From a bacterium (lineage in GTDB: Bacteria > Bacillota > Sulfobacillia > UBA995): a DNA stretch of 64,000 nt. The stretch covers positions 186,001 to 250,000 of the forward strand of contig JAVHLP010000001.1 of NCBI GenBank assembly GCA_031082145.1. The letters are read 5' to 3'. A program made the translations under genes and the position numbers. This document shows positions 44,625 through 51,785 of this stretch, one piece after another. Below the pieces are notes generated by a model. That model had not been told where the DNA came from, made no database searches, and saw only the letters and a list, made by a program, of their open reading frames with translations. How positions within the stretch are numbered: the first letter of the stretch is position 1; each line of letters begins with the position of its first letter.

Positions 44625-45955
44625 GATGCCCCCTTCCCCCCAACGGCATAGGCCCAGGCCTCTACCTGAAGGCCGGCCCGGCGGAGTTTGGCGATCAGGT
44701 GGGCGGGCGGAGCGACCGGGTGGCGGGCGAATCCCGTCTCCGGCTCCCAGGTGAATGCCGTGCTCTGGGTGCGGGCGAGGTTGATCTCACAGATCCGCCG
44801 GGTGCCGTCGGCGATCCTGGCCTGATGGATCACCATGTCCAGTCCCGAGCGGACCTGCTCACAGATGGCGGCATGGGGCAAGTTCTCCCCCGCCATCAGC
44901 ACCATGTTCTCCAGCCGCACGAGGGCATCGGCGCAGCTGTTGGCGTGGATGGTGGACAGGCAGCCGTCGTGGCCGGTGTTCATGGCCTGAAGGAAGTCGA
45001 ACGCCTCCCCGCCGCGGCACTCCCCGATCACGATCCGGTCCGGCCGCATCCTCAGTGCGTTCCTGAGCAGAGTCCTGACCGTTACCTCCCCTTTGCCCTC
45101 CAGGTTGGGCGGTCGGCTCTCCAAGCCCACCACGTGCCGCTGATTCAGCTGGAGTTCGGCGGCGTCCTCGATGGTGACGATGCGCTCGGCCCCATCGGGG
45201 ATGAAGGACGAGAGGGCGTTGAGGGTCGTGGTCTTCCCCGAGCCCGCACCCCCGGCGATCAGGATGTTGAGGCGCCCTCGAACCGCCAGCGCCAGAAGGT
45301 CGGCCATCTCCCGGCTCAGCGTGCCGTTCTCGATAAGATCATCCATGGTGAGAGCTCGCCGGCTGAACTTCCGGATGGTGAGGGAGGGTCCCCTTACCGC
45401 CACCGGCCTGATGATGGCGTGCACCCGGGAGCCATCGGGGAGCCTGGCGTCCACGAATGGAAGCGAGTAGTCAACTCGCCGGCCGAGCGGTGCGACGATA
45501 CGAGCAATGACGTCTTCAAGGTGTTCCTCACTCCGGAAGGAAGCCGTGGTCGGCTCAATCCGGCCCCGTCGCTCCACGTATACCTGTGCGGGGCCGTTGA
45601 CCATGATCTCGTCGACCTCGGGATCGTTCAGCAGGGGCTCCAGAGGACCGTAGCCGACCAGGTGGTCCACCATGCGGTCGGCCAAGCCCTCCCGGTCGAG
45701 CCGGTGCACGCCAAAGCCGTCGGCCACCATGATCTGGCTTACCAGGGTCCTGAGCTGGTCGCGTCGCCGCTGACCGTCCTGCGAAGCCTCCAGGAGTTCC
45801 CCGTGACGGTCGAGGATGACGGTCCTGACGCGCTGCAGGAGTTCCTCCGGCACATCGCCGGGCGCCTCGGCCCCAGGCCCCGACGGTGTCTTCGGCATCG
45901 CCGCGCGGCCAACCGTCCCGAAGCGAGCCAACCGATGATCGCCCAGGCTCCTCAC
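44621..45955 (-). CDS. cpaF: TadA/CpaF secretion ATPase
   Basis: The motor of Flp pilus assembly, a GspE/VirB11-family ATPase of 444 residues. Visible are the N-terminal domain ([26 protein letters not shown]), Walker [17 protein letters not shown], the Asp box [10 protein letters not shown], Walker [16 protein letters not shown] and the His box [13 protein letters not shown]. It overlaps cpaE at the 5' side and tadB at the 3' side by four bases each. Confidence 0.95.
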   Translation of the reverse strand: MRSLGDHRLARFGTVGRAAMPKTPSGPGAEAPGDVPEELLQRVRTVILDRHGELLEASQDGQRRRDQLRTLVSQIMVADGFGVHRLDREGLADRMVDHLVGYGPLEPLLNDPEVDEIMVNGPAQVYVERRGRIEPTTASFRSEEHLEDVIARIVAPLGRRVDYSLPFVDARLPDGSRVHAIIRPVAVRGPSLTIRKFSRRALTMDDLIENGTLSREMADLLALAVRGRLNILIAGGAGSGKTTTLNALSSFIPDGAERIVTIEDAAELQLNQRHVVGLESRPPNLEGKGEVTVRTLLRNALRMRPDRIVIGECRGGEAFDFLQAMNTGHDGCLSTIHANSCADALVRLENMVLMAGENLPHAAICEQVRSGLDMVIHQARIADGTRRICEINLARTQSTAFTWEPETGFARHPVAPPAHLIAKLRRAGLQVEAWAYAVGGKGAS

Positions 45956-47244
45956 CGCAGCACCCTCCTCACCCAGCCAAACAGACGGCGCCGGGAATCC
46001 GGCGGTGAATGCGGGATGAGTCCCGGGCAGACCATCCCCGCCAGCGAGAGCAAGGACACGACCAGGGGATGGTCCTGGGCCCCCAACACCAGCGGTCTGC
46101 CGTCAAAGACAGCCGTGTCGGCCAGCCGGCGGTCCGACACCAGGGCCGCCGCCGTACCCAGGCCGAGGAACCCCTGCACCTCGCGCAGGCTGACCGGTCC
46201 GCCATCGTAGACCTGGTTGACCACCAGGATGACCCGGTCTCCGGGCACTCCGAGGCGCCTCATGTTATCCACGGCCATCCTCGCCTGTCTGAGCGAGGCA
46301 GCGTCGGTGGTGGTCACCAGCAGTACTCGGGAGGCCACCTGCAGGCATTCCTGCATCAGTTCACTGGTCCCGTCGGGAGGCGTATCCAGGAACACGAAAT
46401 GGTACTCCCTTCTGAGCCAGTCCAAGATGCGCCGCAGGTGCTCCATCTTGACCAATCCGCCCAGTTCGGGACGAGCCGGGCCGAGCAGTACGTTCAGACC
46501 CGATGGGCGATGGGTGACCACGAATCTCGCCATATCCACCGTCCCCACTTCCGGCAGGTAGGGAAGCACGTCGACCAGGGTGGGGCCTTCCAGCAGATCC
46601 AGGTGCACCCCGACGTCGCTGGAGTTGAGGTCCAGATCTGCCAGGACTACGCGGGCGGGAGTGCGCGAGGCCACCGCCACCGCAAGGTTGGTGGCCACCA
46701 GGGTCTTCCCCACTCCCCCCTTGGGGCTGCAGACGGTGATCACCTGCTGGGTCAGGATACGCTGAACGGGGCCGGGCGCCGGCGGGCCCCCCGACAACCG
46801 CCTGGATGGCAGGGCCACGTCCGCCGCCATCTCCCGGGCGGCCGGCAACCCCTGGAGAGGTTCGCCCAGGGGGGCAAACAACTGCGAGATCGCCCCCCCG
46901 GGGTTGCCACCCCGGGGCACCACGGTCACCCCGAGGTTCTCCAATCCCGCAAGCGCTGTGGCTACCATCTCGGGGACTATCAGGGCTACCGCCAGCCGGG
47001 GGTAGATCAAGCGGAGGTGACGGGCCAGGAGCGCGTCCTCATCCTCGCGGCCATCACCTGCCAGCACCAGCGCGTCGGCGGCTACCTGACCCAAGATCGG
47101 GAGACAGTGTTCCGGTTGCTCGACGTGGCCAACCAGGATACAGCCGGGGGTGGCCAGAACGGCCTCTAACAGGCTCCGATCGGGAGAGGCGACGAATACC
47201 CGTACCGGACCACTGGCGGTTCGCTCGACCGCTTGGCGGGGCAA
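45952..47244 (-). CDS. cpaE: CpaE-like ParA/MinD-type ATPase
   Basis: A 430-residue protein with a degenerate receiver-like N-terminal domain (about 14-125) and a ParA/MinD ATPase domain beginning ITVCSPKGGVGKTLVATNLA (deviant Walker A), with DLDLNSSDVGVHLDLLEG and FVFLDTPPD. CpaE proteins place the Tad machine in the cell. It lies between the cpaB-like gene and cpaF. Confidence 0.92.
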   Translation of the reverse strand: MPRQAVERTASGPVRVFVASPDRSLLEAVLATPGCILVGHVEQPEHCLPILGQVAADALVLAGDGREDEDALLARHLRLIYPRLAVALIVPEMVATALAGLENLGVTVVPRGGNPGGAISQLFAPLGEPLQGLPAAREMAADVALPSRRLSGGPPAPGPVQRILTQQVITVCSPKGGVGKTLVATNLAVAVASRTPARVVLADLDLNSSDVGVHLDLLEGPTLVDVLPYLPEVGTVDMARFVVTHRPSGLNVLLGPARPELGGLVKMEHLRRILDWLRREYHFVFLDTPPDGTSELMQECLQVASRVLLVTTTDAASLRQARMAVDNMRRLGVPGDRVILVVNQVYDGGPVSLREVQGFLGLGTAAALVSDRRLADTAVFDGRPLVLGAQDHPLVVSLLSLAGMVCPGLIPHSPPDSRRRLFGWVRRVLR

Positions 47245-47258
47245 GGCGATGGCCCCCT

Positions 47259-47984
47259 CTACTCAGAGTCCGAAGCATCTGGCCGCCACGATTCAGCGCT
47301 AAAGAGGGACTCATAGAAGGCTCCGGGCGTCGGGACCTCGGGTTCGTCACGGCCGCCGCTGGATGCAATATAAAGCTGGCCGTTCTCCAAGGCGAAAGCG
47401 AGGCGTTCCGCTTGCTCGAGGGTGACCGCCACGACAACTCCGGCCGGGAGCCCATCGCGGTCCGCACCCAGCGATCGTCCCCGATCGCTCCTGACGTCAA
47501 GCACCCGGAGCCCTTGCAGGAGTACCCGGGCGAAGGAGACACCCAGTTTCAGTTGATCGGCGACGAAGATGATATCCACCCGGTCGCGCGGGGCTAACGC
47601 GCCCCCTACCGACCGGGCAAGCGTAGAGGGGATCAACATGGCTCGCTCCCCCGGCTCGAGAGCGGCCACGAAGCTGTTGCCGGTTCCCACCGCCCCGCGG
47701 TCACGGACCTGGGTGATCAGGATCTGCTGTCCCGCATCAACAGGCGCGAGGAGCACTCGCCCCTCCAGCATGCTCGGCGAGCTGACGGCCCGTGGGTGCA
47801 CCCCTCCGGCCGGCAGGCTGGCCACTCTGAGCATGGAGGATTCCAGCAGAGTGAACTCCCCGAGATTGGTGGTGGCGACGACTACAGAAACGCGCTGGTC
47901 CAGTCCGGCAAGGTAGTTATAGACGATAAAGCCGGTGGCCAGAGCGACCAGTATGGCGAGAACCAGAAGCCGGCGCTCTCTCAT
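47259..47984 (-). CDS. cpaB: CpaB/RcpC-like pilus assembly protein (SAF domain)
   Basis: A 241-residue protein with one N-terminal membrane helix (about 5-25), a SAF-like domain (VVVATTNLGEFTLLESSMLRVASLPAGGVHPRAV) and the RcpC C-terminal part (RVDIIFVADQLKLGVSFARVLLQGLRVLDV). The ATG at 47984 is chosen with GGGAGCGA upstream; a much longer open frame further upstream overlaps the divergent SLH gene and is not coding. First gene of the Tad operon. Confidence 0.85.
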   Translation of the reverse strand: MRERRLLVLAILVALATGFIVYNYLAGLDQRVSVVVATTNLGEFTLLESSMLRVASLPAGGVHPRAVSSPSMLEGRVLLAPVDAGQQILITQVRDRGAVGTGNSFVAALEPGERAMLIPSTLARSVGGALAPRDRVDIIFVADQLKLGVSFARVLLQGLRVLDVRSDRGRSLGADRDGLPAGVVVAVTLEQAERLAFALENGQLYIASSGGRDEPEVPTPGAFYESLFSAESWRPDASDSE

Positions 47985-48065
47985 CGGCACTCGCTCCCAA
48001 GGATTGCCAGTGCGGTCTATTCTACACTCCCTGCGCGCCGAATCAAGAGGAGAGATGTCGGGGCC

Positions 48066-48178
48066 GAGGCGATCCGGATGCCGCAGCCTGCCACAAGGGG
48101 ACTGGCAGGGTCGAGCGGATGGCAGCAGTCGACGCTGCTCGCGGCAGGAACCGGCTTTGTCTTGGGGCGAATCGCCTC
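48066..48178 (+). ncRNA. candidate structured leader RNA of the SLH gene
   Basis: GAGGCGAT (48066-48073) pairs perfectly with ATCGCCTC (48171-48178). Inside, TGCCGC (48079-48084) pairs with GCGGCA (48141-48146), enclosing hairpins CCTGCCA/TGGCAGG (48087-48109) and GCAGC/GCTGC (48122-48138). This nested multi-stem layout, 44 bases before the start codon, looks like a cis-regulatory RNA. The 3' segment GGAACC...TTGGGGCGAATC recalls part of the c-di-AMP riboswitch, but other conserved parts of that class are missing. Confidence 0.45.
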
Positions 48179-48221
48179 TCCCCCGGCCGGTGCCATCGGG
48201 GACGAGACGGAGGTGAGGTGG

Positions 48222-49838
48222 GTGCCCAGGCGGCGGTTTCTCCGCGCGCTGATGGCGGTCGCAGTCGTGGCGGCGCTGATAGCCGCGGCCCCGGCCGCCG
48301 CCGCCGACCCGTGGTACCAGGATGTCTACGGGCATTGGGCCGAGACTTATACGAGATGCCTGTGGGAAGAGGGGATCGCCGACGGCAGCGTGGAGTACCT
48401 GCTGACCTTCACACCAGGCTGGGGCCTCAGCTGGGAGTGGCAGTCCCGCTTCTTCCCCGATCGGGCCATAGATCGGGCGCAATTTACCATGCTCCTCGCC
48501 AAGGCCTTCCGGCTTGACCCGGTGTCCGGGCAGACCGGTTTCCCCGACGTCCCCCCGGGGTACCGGGCCTACCCCGGGAAGGACGCTCAACCCTATGTCG
48601 ACGCTGCCCGGCTGGCGGGGTTGGTGAAGGGGTATGCGGACGGTTACTTCCGGCCCGCCCAGTCCATTACCCGCGAAGAGGCGGTGGCCATCTTGATCCG
48701 CGGCCTCGGGCTGGGGGAGTACGCGCACTCACTCCCGCCCGAGGAGATCACCAGCCTGCTCTCCCGATTCGGTGACGGCCACACGGTCAGCCCGGCGCTG
48801 CGGCTGGAGATGGCCGCGGCGATCAAGTTGAAGATCATCGAGGGGTACCCCACCATCCCTTACCGGACTGTTCAGCCCCTGAACAACCTGACTCGGGCCG
48901 AAGCGGCGACCATCGTCTACCGATCCTGCCTGCTAGTCCTCACCGCTTCTCCCAACCCGTTTTCCCCCGACGCAGACGGCGTCGACGATTGCACCCTGGT
49001 CAGTGTCTTCACCCTACATAACCGTAGCATCCGGGCATGGGAGATCAACGTCACCGACTACGGCGGGCAGATCCTACGCTGCCTGGGCCAGGGAGGGGGC
49101 CAGCCGCCCCCGGTTCTGGTGTGGAGTGGGGTTGACAACCACGGCAAGGTCCTGCCCGACGGGCTCTACTACCTCACCGGCAACGTGGTCGATGGCAACT
49201 ACCAGGTGCACCAAGCCGCCATGCACCCCGTCCGGCTGGAGAAGAAGAGCTTGTGGGGAAGCCTGGGGCCGACCCTGGTCCGGCCGGGTCAGGTCATCCT
49301 GGTGACGGCTGCGACGACCGGCGGGGCCTACTGGGTGAAGGCGGGTCCGGCCCCGGTGACGGCGATCCACCTCACCCCCATAGGCTCACCAGCGACCGGC
49401 CAGAACTGGCAGGGAGCCTTTGCCGTCCCCATCGACGCCCCGGACGGCACCCGACCGGTCGCCCTCACCGCGGGTTTTGACCGAACCCAGCGCAGTGTGC
49501 CCCTGGCCTACACCGTCTACCAGCCCATGTCGATGGTGGCCGGGGTGGTGCCCGATCCGGCCCCCGCCGGTACCGAGGCCACTCTCTGGGCTGAAGTGGA
49601 CTTCCCGGCAACCGCGGTCACCGGGTCCGTCAGCGGCCTGCCGGCGTTCGGCCTGGCGCCGGTTCCCGGCCACCCCAACCGGTGGTCGGCGAGCTTCGCC
49701 GTTCACCCGAACTGGCCAGCGGGACCAAGGCCGGTATTGGTCACGGGCTACATGCCGGGGCGCAGCCGGACGGTTGAGATAGCCTTCCGGGTGGAGCGTA
49801 CAGGACCCCTGGAACTCCAGTTCTTCCTGGACGACTGA
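48222..49838 (+). CDS. SLH-domain surface protein with FlgD-like Ig repeat
   Basis: A 538-residue exported protein. A signal peptide (RRRFLRALMAVAVVAALIAAAPAAAA) is followed by three SLH-like repeats up to about residue 235 (DVYGHWAETYTRCLWEEGIADG, VDAARLAGLVKGYADGYFRPAQSITREEAVAILIRG, a third weaker), which bind pyruvylated secondary wall polymer. Next comes ASPNPFSPDADGVDD, the start of a FlgD/CHU_C-type Ig domain, then two more beta-rich domains. GTG start at 48222 behind GGAGGTGAGG. Divergent from the Tad operon; role in envelope anchoring inferred. Confidence 0.87.
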   Translation: MPRRRFLRALMAVAVVAALIAAAPAAAADPWYQDVYGHWAETYTRCLWEEGIADGSVEYLLTFTPGWGLSWEWQSRFFPDRAIDRAQFTMLLAKAFRLDPVSGQTGFPDVPPGYRAYPGKDAQPYVDAARLAGLVKGYADGYFRPAQSITREEAVAILIRGLGLGEYAHSLPPEEITSLLSRFGDGHTVSPALRLEMAAAIKLKIIEGYPTIPYRTVQPLNNLTRAEAATIVYRSCLLVLTASPNPFSPDADGVDDCTLVSVFTLHNRSIRAWEINVTDYGGQILRCLGQGGGQPPPVLVWSGVDNHGKVLPDGLYYLTGNVVDGNYQVHQAAMHPVRLEKKSLWGSLGPTLVRPGQVILVTAATTGGAYWVKAGPAPVTAIHLTPIGSPATGQNWQGAFAVPIDAPDGTRPVALTAGFDRTQRSVPLAYTVYQPMSMVAGVVPDPAPAGTEATLWAEVDFPATAVTGSVSGLPAFGLAPVPGHPNRWSASFAVHPNWPAGPRPVLVTGYMPGRSRTVEIAFRVERTGPLELQFFLDD

Positions 49839-49907
49839 CGCCCGCCCCGGCAACCGGATGCTCGCCAGAACCCAGAAGCCTGGATCGCCGAGATGGAGCG
49901 GTTGGCC

Positions 49908-49924
49908 GCTAACCTGCACCGGCC
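49908..49924. repeat. 17-bp imperfect direct repeat, copy 1 (flanks mazEF)
   Basis: GCTAACCTGCACCGGCC here and GTTAACCTGCGCCGGCC at 50694-50710 agree at 15 of 17 positions in the same orientation. They bracket the mazEF unit. The stretch 49839-49983 otherwise holds nothing recognisable. Confidence 0.5.
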
Positions 49925-49983
49925 GCATGGCAACCAGATGGGCTTGAGACGGCCAGTGTCAGGCTGAGCGGCTGGCGAGCGGC

Positions 49984-50319
49984 CTAGTAGATACAGGCGT
50001 CGAGTATGGACAGGGTCCTCTCCAGCACCTCTGCCGGCGCCTTCCCGATGAGCTTGGCTCTCCGTGACCGGAAGTCTAGCGACTTCACCTGCTCAACCAT
50101 CACGAAGCCTGTCACGCCCTTTGAGCCCGGAATGCTCACGTGGAAGGGGTAGTCCCGGCGGGAGCTTGTCACAGGGCAGACAATGCAAAGCCCCGTGTGC
50201 TTGTTGAAGAGGTCGTTGCTCACCACTAGGGCCGGACGACGGCCACGCTGCTCGTGGCCTGCCCTAGGGTAGAACGTCACGGCGATGAAGTCCCCTTTCC
50301 GCGGAACATACTCTGCCAC
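49984..50319 (-). CDS. mazF: MazF/PemK family endoribonuclease toxin
   Basis: A 111-residue MazF-type toxin that cuts mRNA at short sequences. Typical parts are PRKGDFIAVTFYPRAGHEQRGRRPALVVSND, CPVTSSRRDYPFHVSI and VMVEQVKSLDFRSRRAKLIGKAPAEVLERTL. The GTG start at 50319 is immediately after the mazE TAA, so the toxin is translationally tied to its antitoxin. Confidence 0.93.
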   Translation of the reverse strand: MAEYVPRKGDFIAVTFYPRAGHEQRGRRPALVVSNDLFNKHTGLCIVCPVTSSRRDYPFHVSIPGSKGVTGFVMVEQVKSLDFRSRRAKLIGKAPAEVLERTLSILDACIY

Positions 50320-50568
50320 TTACCACACCTCACGGCCGACCGGGTCGCCCCAGTCGAGTTCCTCCGGATTGTAGTCTTTGGGCATACGCCGAACCAACTC
50401 ACGTAGACTCACGCCGTCCCGAACGCGGCGGACGGGCGTGATAACGAGAGTGCCATCTCGTACAGCCACATCCACCTCGTCCCCGACAGAGACGTCCACA
50501 TGCGAGAGGAGCTCTTTGCTCAGGCGAAGTCCTTGGCTGTTACCCCACTTCTGGACTCTCGTGATCAT
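50320..50568 (-). CDS. mazE: MazE-type AbrB-like antitoxin
   Basis: An 82-residue AbrB/MazE DNA-binding antitoxin: MITRVQKWGNSQGLRLSKELL and VGDEVDVAVRDGTLVITPV form the swapped-hairpin domain, and the acidic C-terminus (DYNPEELDWGDPVGREVW) would wrap MazF. The ATG at 50568 follows AAGGAGGTGAGCGCG. A sigma-A promoter overlaps a tandem repeat just upstream, a likely site of autorepression. Confidence 0.93.
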   Translation of the reverse strand: MITRVQKWGNSQGLRLSKELLSHVDVSVGDEVDVAVRDGTLVITPVRRVRDGVSLRELVRRMPKDYNPEELDWGDPVGREVW

Positions 50569-50593
50569 CGCGCTCACCTCCTTGGCTACCCGA

Positions 50594-50622
50594 AGTATAG
50601 CCTGGCGGGGACGGCGAGTCAA
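50594..50622 (-). promoter_or_regulatory. mazEF promoter
   Basis: On the minus strand TTGACT (50617-50622) and TATACT (50594-50599) are spaced by exactly 17 bases, close to the sigma-A consensus. Transcription would begin about 20 bases before the mazE ATG. Confidence 0.75.
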
Positions 50623-50683
50623 CGCGGCTGTGGCGCGGTGTGACGCGGTTGTGGCGCGGTGTGGGCGCGGTGTGGCGCGGCGG
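50622..50683. repeat. 21-bp tandem repeat next to the mazEF promoter
   Basis: ACGCGGCTGTGGCGCGGTGTG (50622-50642) is repeated with one change at 50643-50663 and partly at 50664-50683. It begins at the -35 box of mazEF, so it could hold operators for MazE or the MazEF complex, or be a simple expansion. Confidence 0.75.
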
Positions 50684-50693
50684 GGAGAATGCG

Positions 50694-50710
50694 GTTAACC
50701 TGCGCCGGCC
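50694..50710. repeat. 17-bp imperfect direct repeat, copy 2
   Basis: GTTAACCTGCGCCGGCC, same orientation as the copy at 49908-49924 with two mismatches. It ends the mazEF unit and lies just before the relE remnant. Confidence 0.5.
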
Positions 50711-50724
50711 CTTCGGTAGCCTGA

Positions 50725-50904
50725 GACGCCGCGGCAAGCCATAGGCTTGAGGTCAGGCTATCAGGTGTCAAGGAACTTGACGGTCTTCCCCGCAAGGATC
50801 TAGCACACGTCATGGACCGCATCGAGGGACTGTCCGCGAACCCTCGACCTCTTGGCTGTGAGAAGCTCTCTGACCAAGAGCGGTATCGGGTCCGCCCAGG
50901 CGGA
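50725..50904 (+). pseudogene. relE/parE-type toxin remnant
   Basis: The plus strand reads ASHRLEVRLSGVKELDGLPR then KDLAHVMDRIEGLSANPRPL and GCEKLSDQERYRVRP, the first two thirds of a RelE/ParE toxin (compare the family pattern ENPRPPGCKKL...YRVR). There is no start codon between the TGA at 50722 and this text, and the frame runs straight into part of a kinase gene at 50905, so the toxin's C-terminal strands are missing. No antitoxin is visible. A broken toxin is the best reading. Confidence 0.72.
50896..50904 (+). repeat. left inverted repeat of the small inversion
   Basis: CCAGGCGGA on the plus strand matches CCAAGCGGA on the minus strand at 51106-51114; extended to 12 bases (CCCARGCGGAYT) the two differ at two positions. 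They are the exact ends of the segment that appears inverted. Confidence 0.55.
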
Positions 50905-51072
50905 TTCCTGCGAGCGATCAAACGATCCTCTGGGTTGATCGTGGTTCTCTGGGATGCGCCGGAGAACATTCTCAAGCGCATCACCTTCCACAACATCGAC
51001 TCTCGCCCGATCGAGCGGCGGTTGACCGCCGAGGAAAGGCGCCTATACCTGCGAGAAATCAGGAGGACATGA
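50905..51072 (+). pseudogene. C-terminal half of shikimate-kinase-like P-loop protein (inverted piece)
   Basis: The text FLRAIKRSSGLIVVLWDAPE then NILKRITFHNIDSRPIERRL and TAEERRLYLREI is the C-terminal half of a shikimate kinase-like protein. Its N-terminal half is on the opposite strand at 51106-51354. If 50905-51105 is flipped back, the two halves join in frame as ALPPSG-FLRAIKRSSG. Just past the end, MTYFGKTY in the next frame suggests a one-base loss near the original C-terminus. Confidence 0.7.
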
Positions 51073-51105
51073 CGTACTTCGGGAAGACATATACCCCCCC
51101 ATCAG

Positions 51106-51114
51106 TCCGCTTGG
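51106..51114 (-). repeat. right inverted repeat of the small inversion
   Basis: CCAAGCGGA on the minus strand; partner of 50896-50904. Confidence 0.55.
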
Positions 51115-51354
51115 GGGAAGCGCGATCACGCTGTGTCGGCTCTCGGGACGTGCCAAGAGGTGAATCAGGGCTTTCGCAGCCTCGTCCCGATAGGAGTGCG
51201 GAGTTAGGAACCGGTTTTGCAGGCGCTCGATACTGGTGTTGAAGAAGGCCTCGATCTCGTAGTCCAAATCGAAGAAAGTGCGGCCCATGAGATCAGCTGT
51301 TCTCCTGCCAACTGCCGTCTTGCCAACACAGGATACCCCAGTCAGAAACAGCAC
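51106..51354 (-). pseudogene. N-terminal half of shikimate-kinase-like P-loop protein
   Basis: 83 codons from a GTG at 51354 give MLFLTGVSCVGKTAVGRRTA with a Walker A motif, then DLMGRTFFDLDYEIEAFFNT and ESRHSVIALPPSG. This is the nucleotide-binding half of a shikimate kinase-like protein. Beyond 51106 the frame continues briefly into unrelated sequence because of the inversion. The start overlaps the stop of the GNAT remnant. Confidence 0.7.
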
Positions 51355-51698
51355 TACGAGCCCTCCGTTGCTCCCGCCGGAATCAGCTCGCTCGCTACAA
51401 TAGACCCGATCCCTTTGCGGCGATGTTGTTCTGGAATGAAGAAGTCATGGACTTGCGCAAACGCACGATCTTCTGCAATGGCGAACATGGTGAAACCTAC
51501 CCGATCGCCATTGCGAATGGCCCAATAGGGATGGCTATTCTCTCCTTCCCAAGAGAATCTGCTGCGGAAGTGTTGATCGCGTTCACTCACGCTGCGAACA
51601 ACAGGCGAACGTGGCATTAGCTCGCGCCATTACTCCTCTACCCTCGAGCGGAATGCCTCGATATCCACGAGGGCAACCCTCTCAAGAGTGGCCTTCAT
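51354..51698 (-). pseudogene. GNAT acetyltransferase pseudogene with internal stop
   Basis: From ATG 51698 the minus strand reads MKATLERVALVDIEAFRSRV then EE, a TAA, and continues in the same frame WRELMPRSPVVRS. GNAT proteins commonly have EEYWRELMPR here, so the TAA looks like a mutated tyrosine codon. The motif A region VHDFFIPEQHRRKGIGSIVA is intact, but the C-terminal third is missing and the frame ends at the start of the kinase remnant. A shorter protein from ATG 51617 is possible but would lack most of the fold. Confidence 0.65.
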
Positions 51699-51726
51699 GA
51701 GGCCCTTTCACCCACAACATGGCGCC

Positions 51727-51785
51727 TAACGCCTACGGCGTCAGCCGCGACCGCAGCGAGTCCGCTGGGCGCCGGGGTTATGTTT
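51727..51785 (-). other. integron attC-like recombination site
   Basis: On the minus strand the site starts with ACATAAC overlapping the stop of the cyclase gene and ends with GTTAGGC, an exact GTTRRRY core. Between them CGGCGCCCAGC and GCTGACGCCG form an imperfect palindrome around CGCTGCGG. Total length (~59 bases), a position directly 3' of a gene and a following ORF 28 bases later are all as in gene cassettes. No integrase or attI is in the window, and the inverse core has two mismatches to perfect pairing. Confidence 0.6.

Noticed and set aside
44699..46210. 503-codon plus-strand frame over cpaF/cpaE
   Set aside because: Antisense shadow; the ATPase motifs are on the other strand.
48066..48178. 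Calling the SLH leader a c-di-AMP riboswitch
   Set aside because: Only the GGGGCGAATC-like segment fits; the conserved CCGTCAGCTAACC-type part is missing, so the class was left open.
50812..51072. The 86-codon plus-strand frame as a genuine gene
   Set aside because: It is a chimera of the end of a relE-type fragment and the inverted C-terminal half of a kinase; its ATG is an internal methionine of the toxin text.
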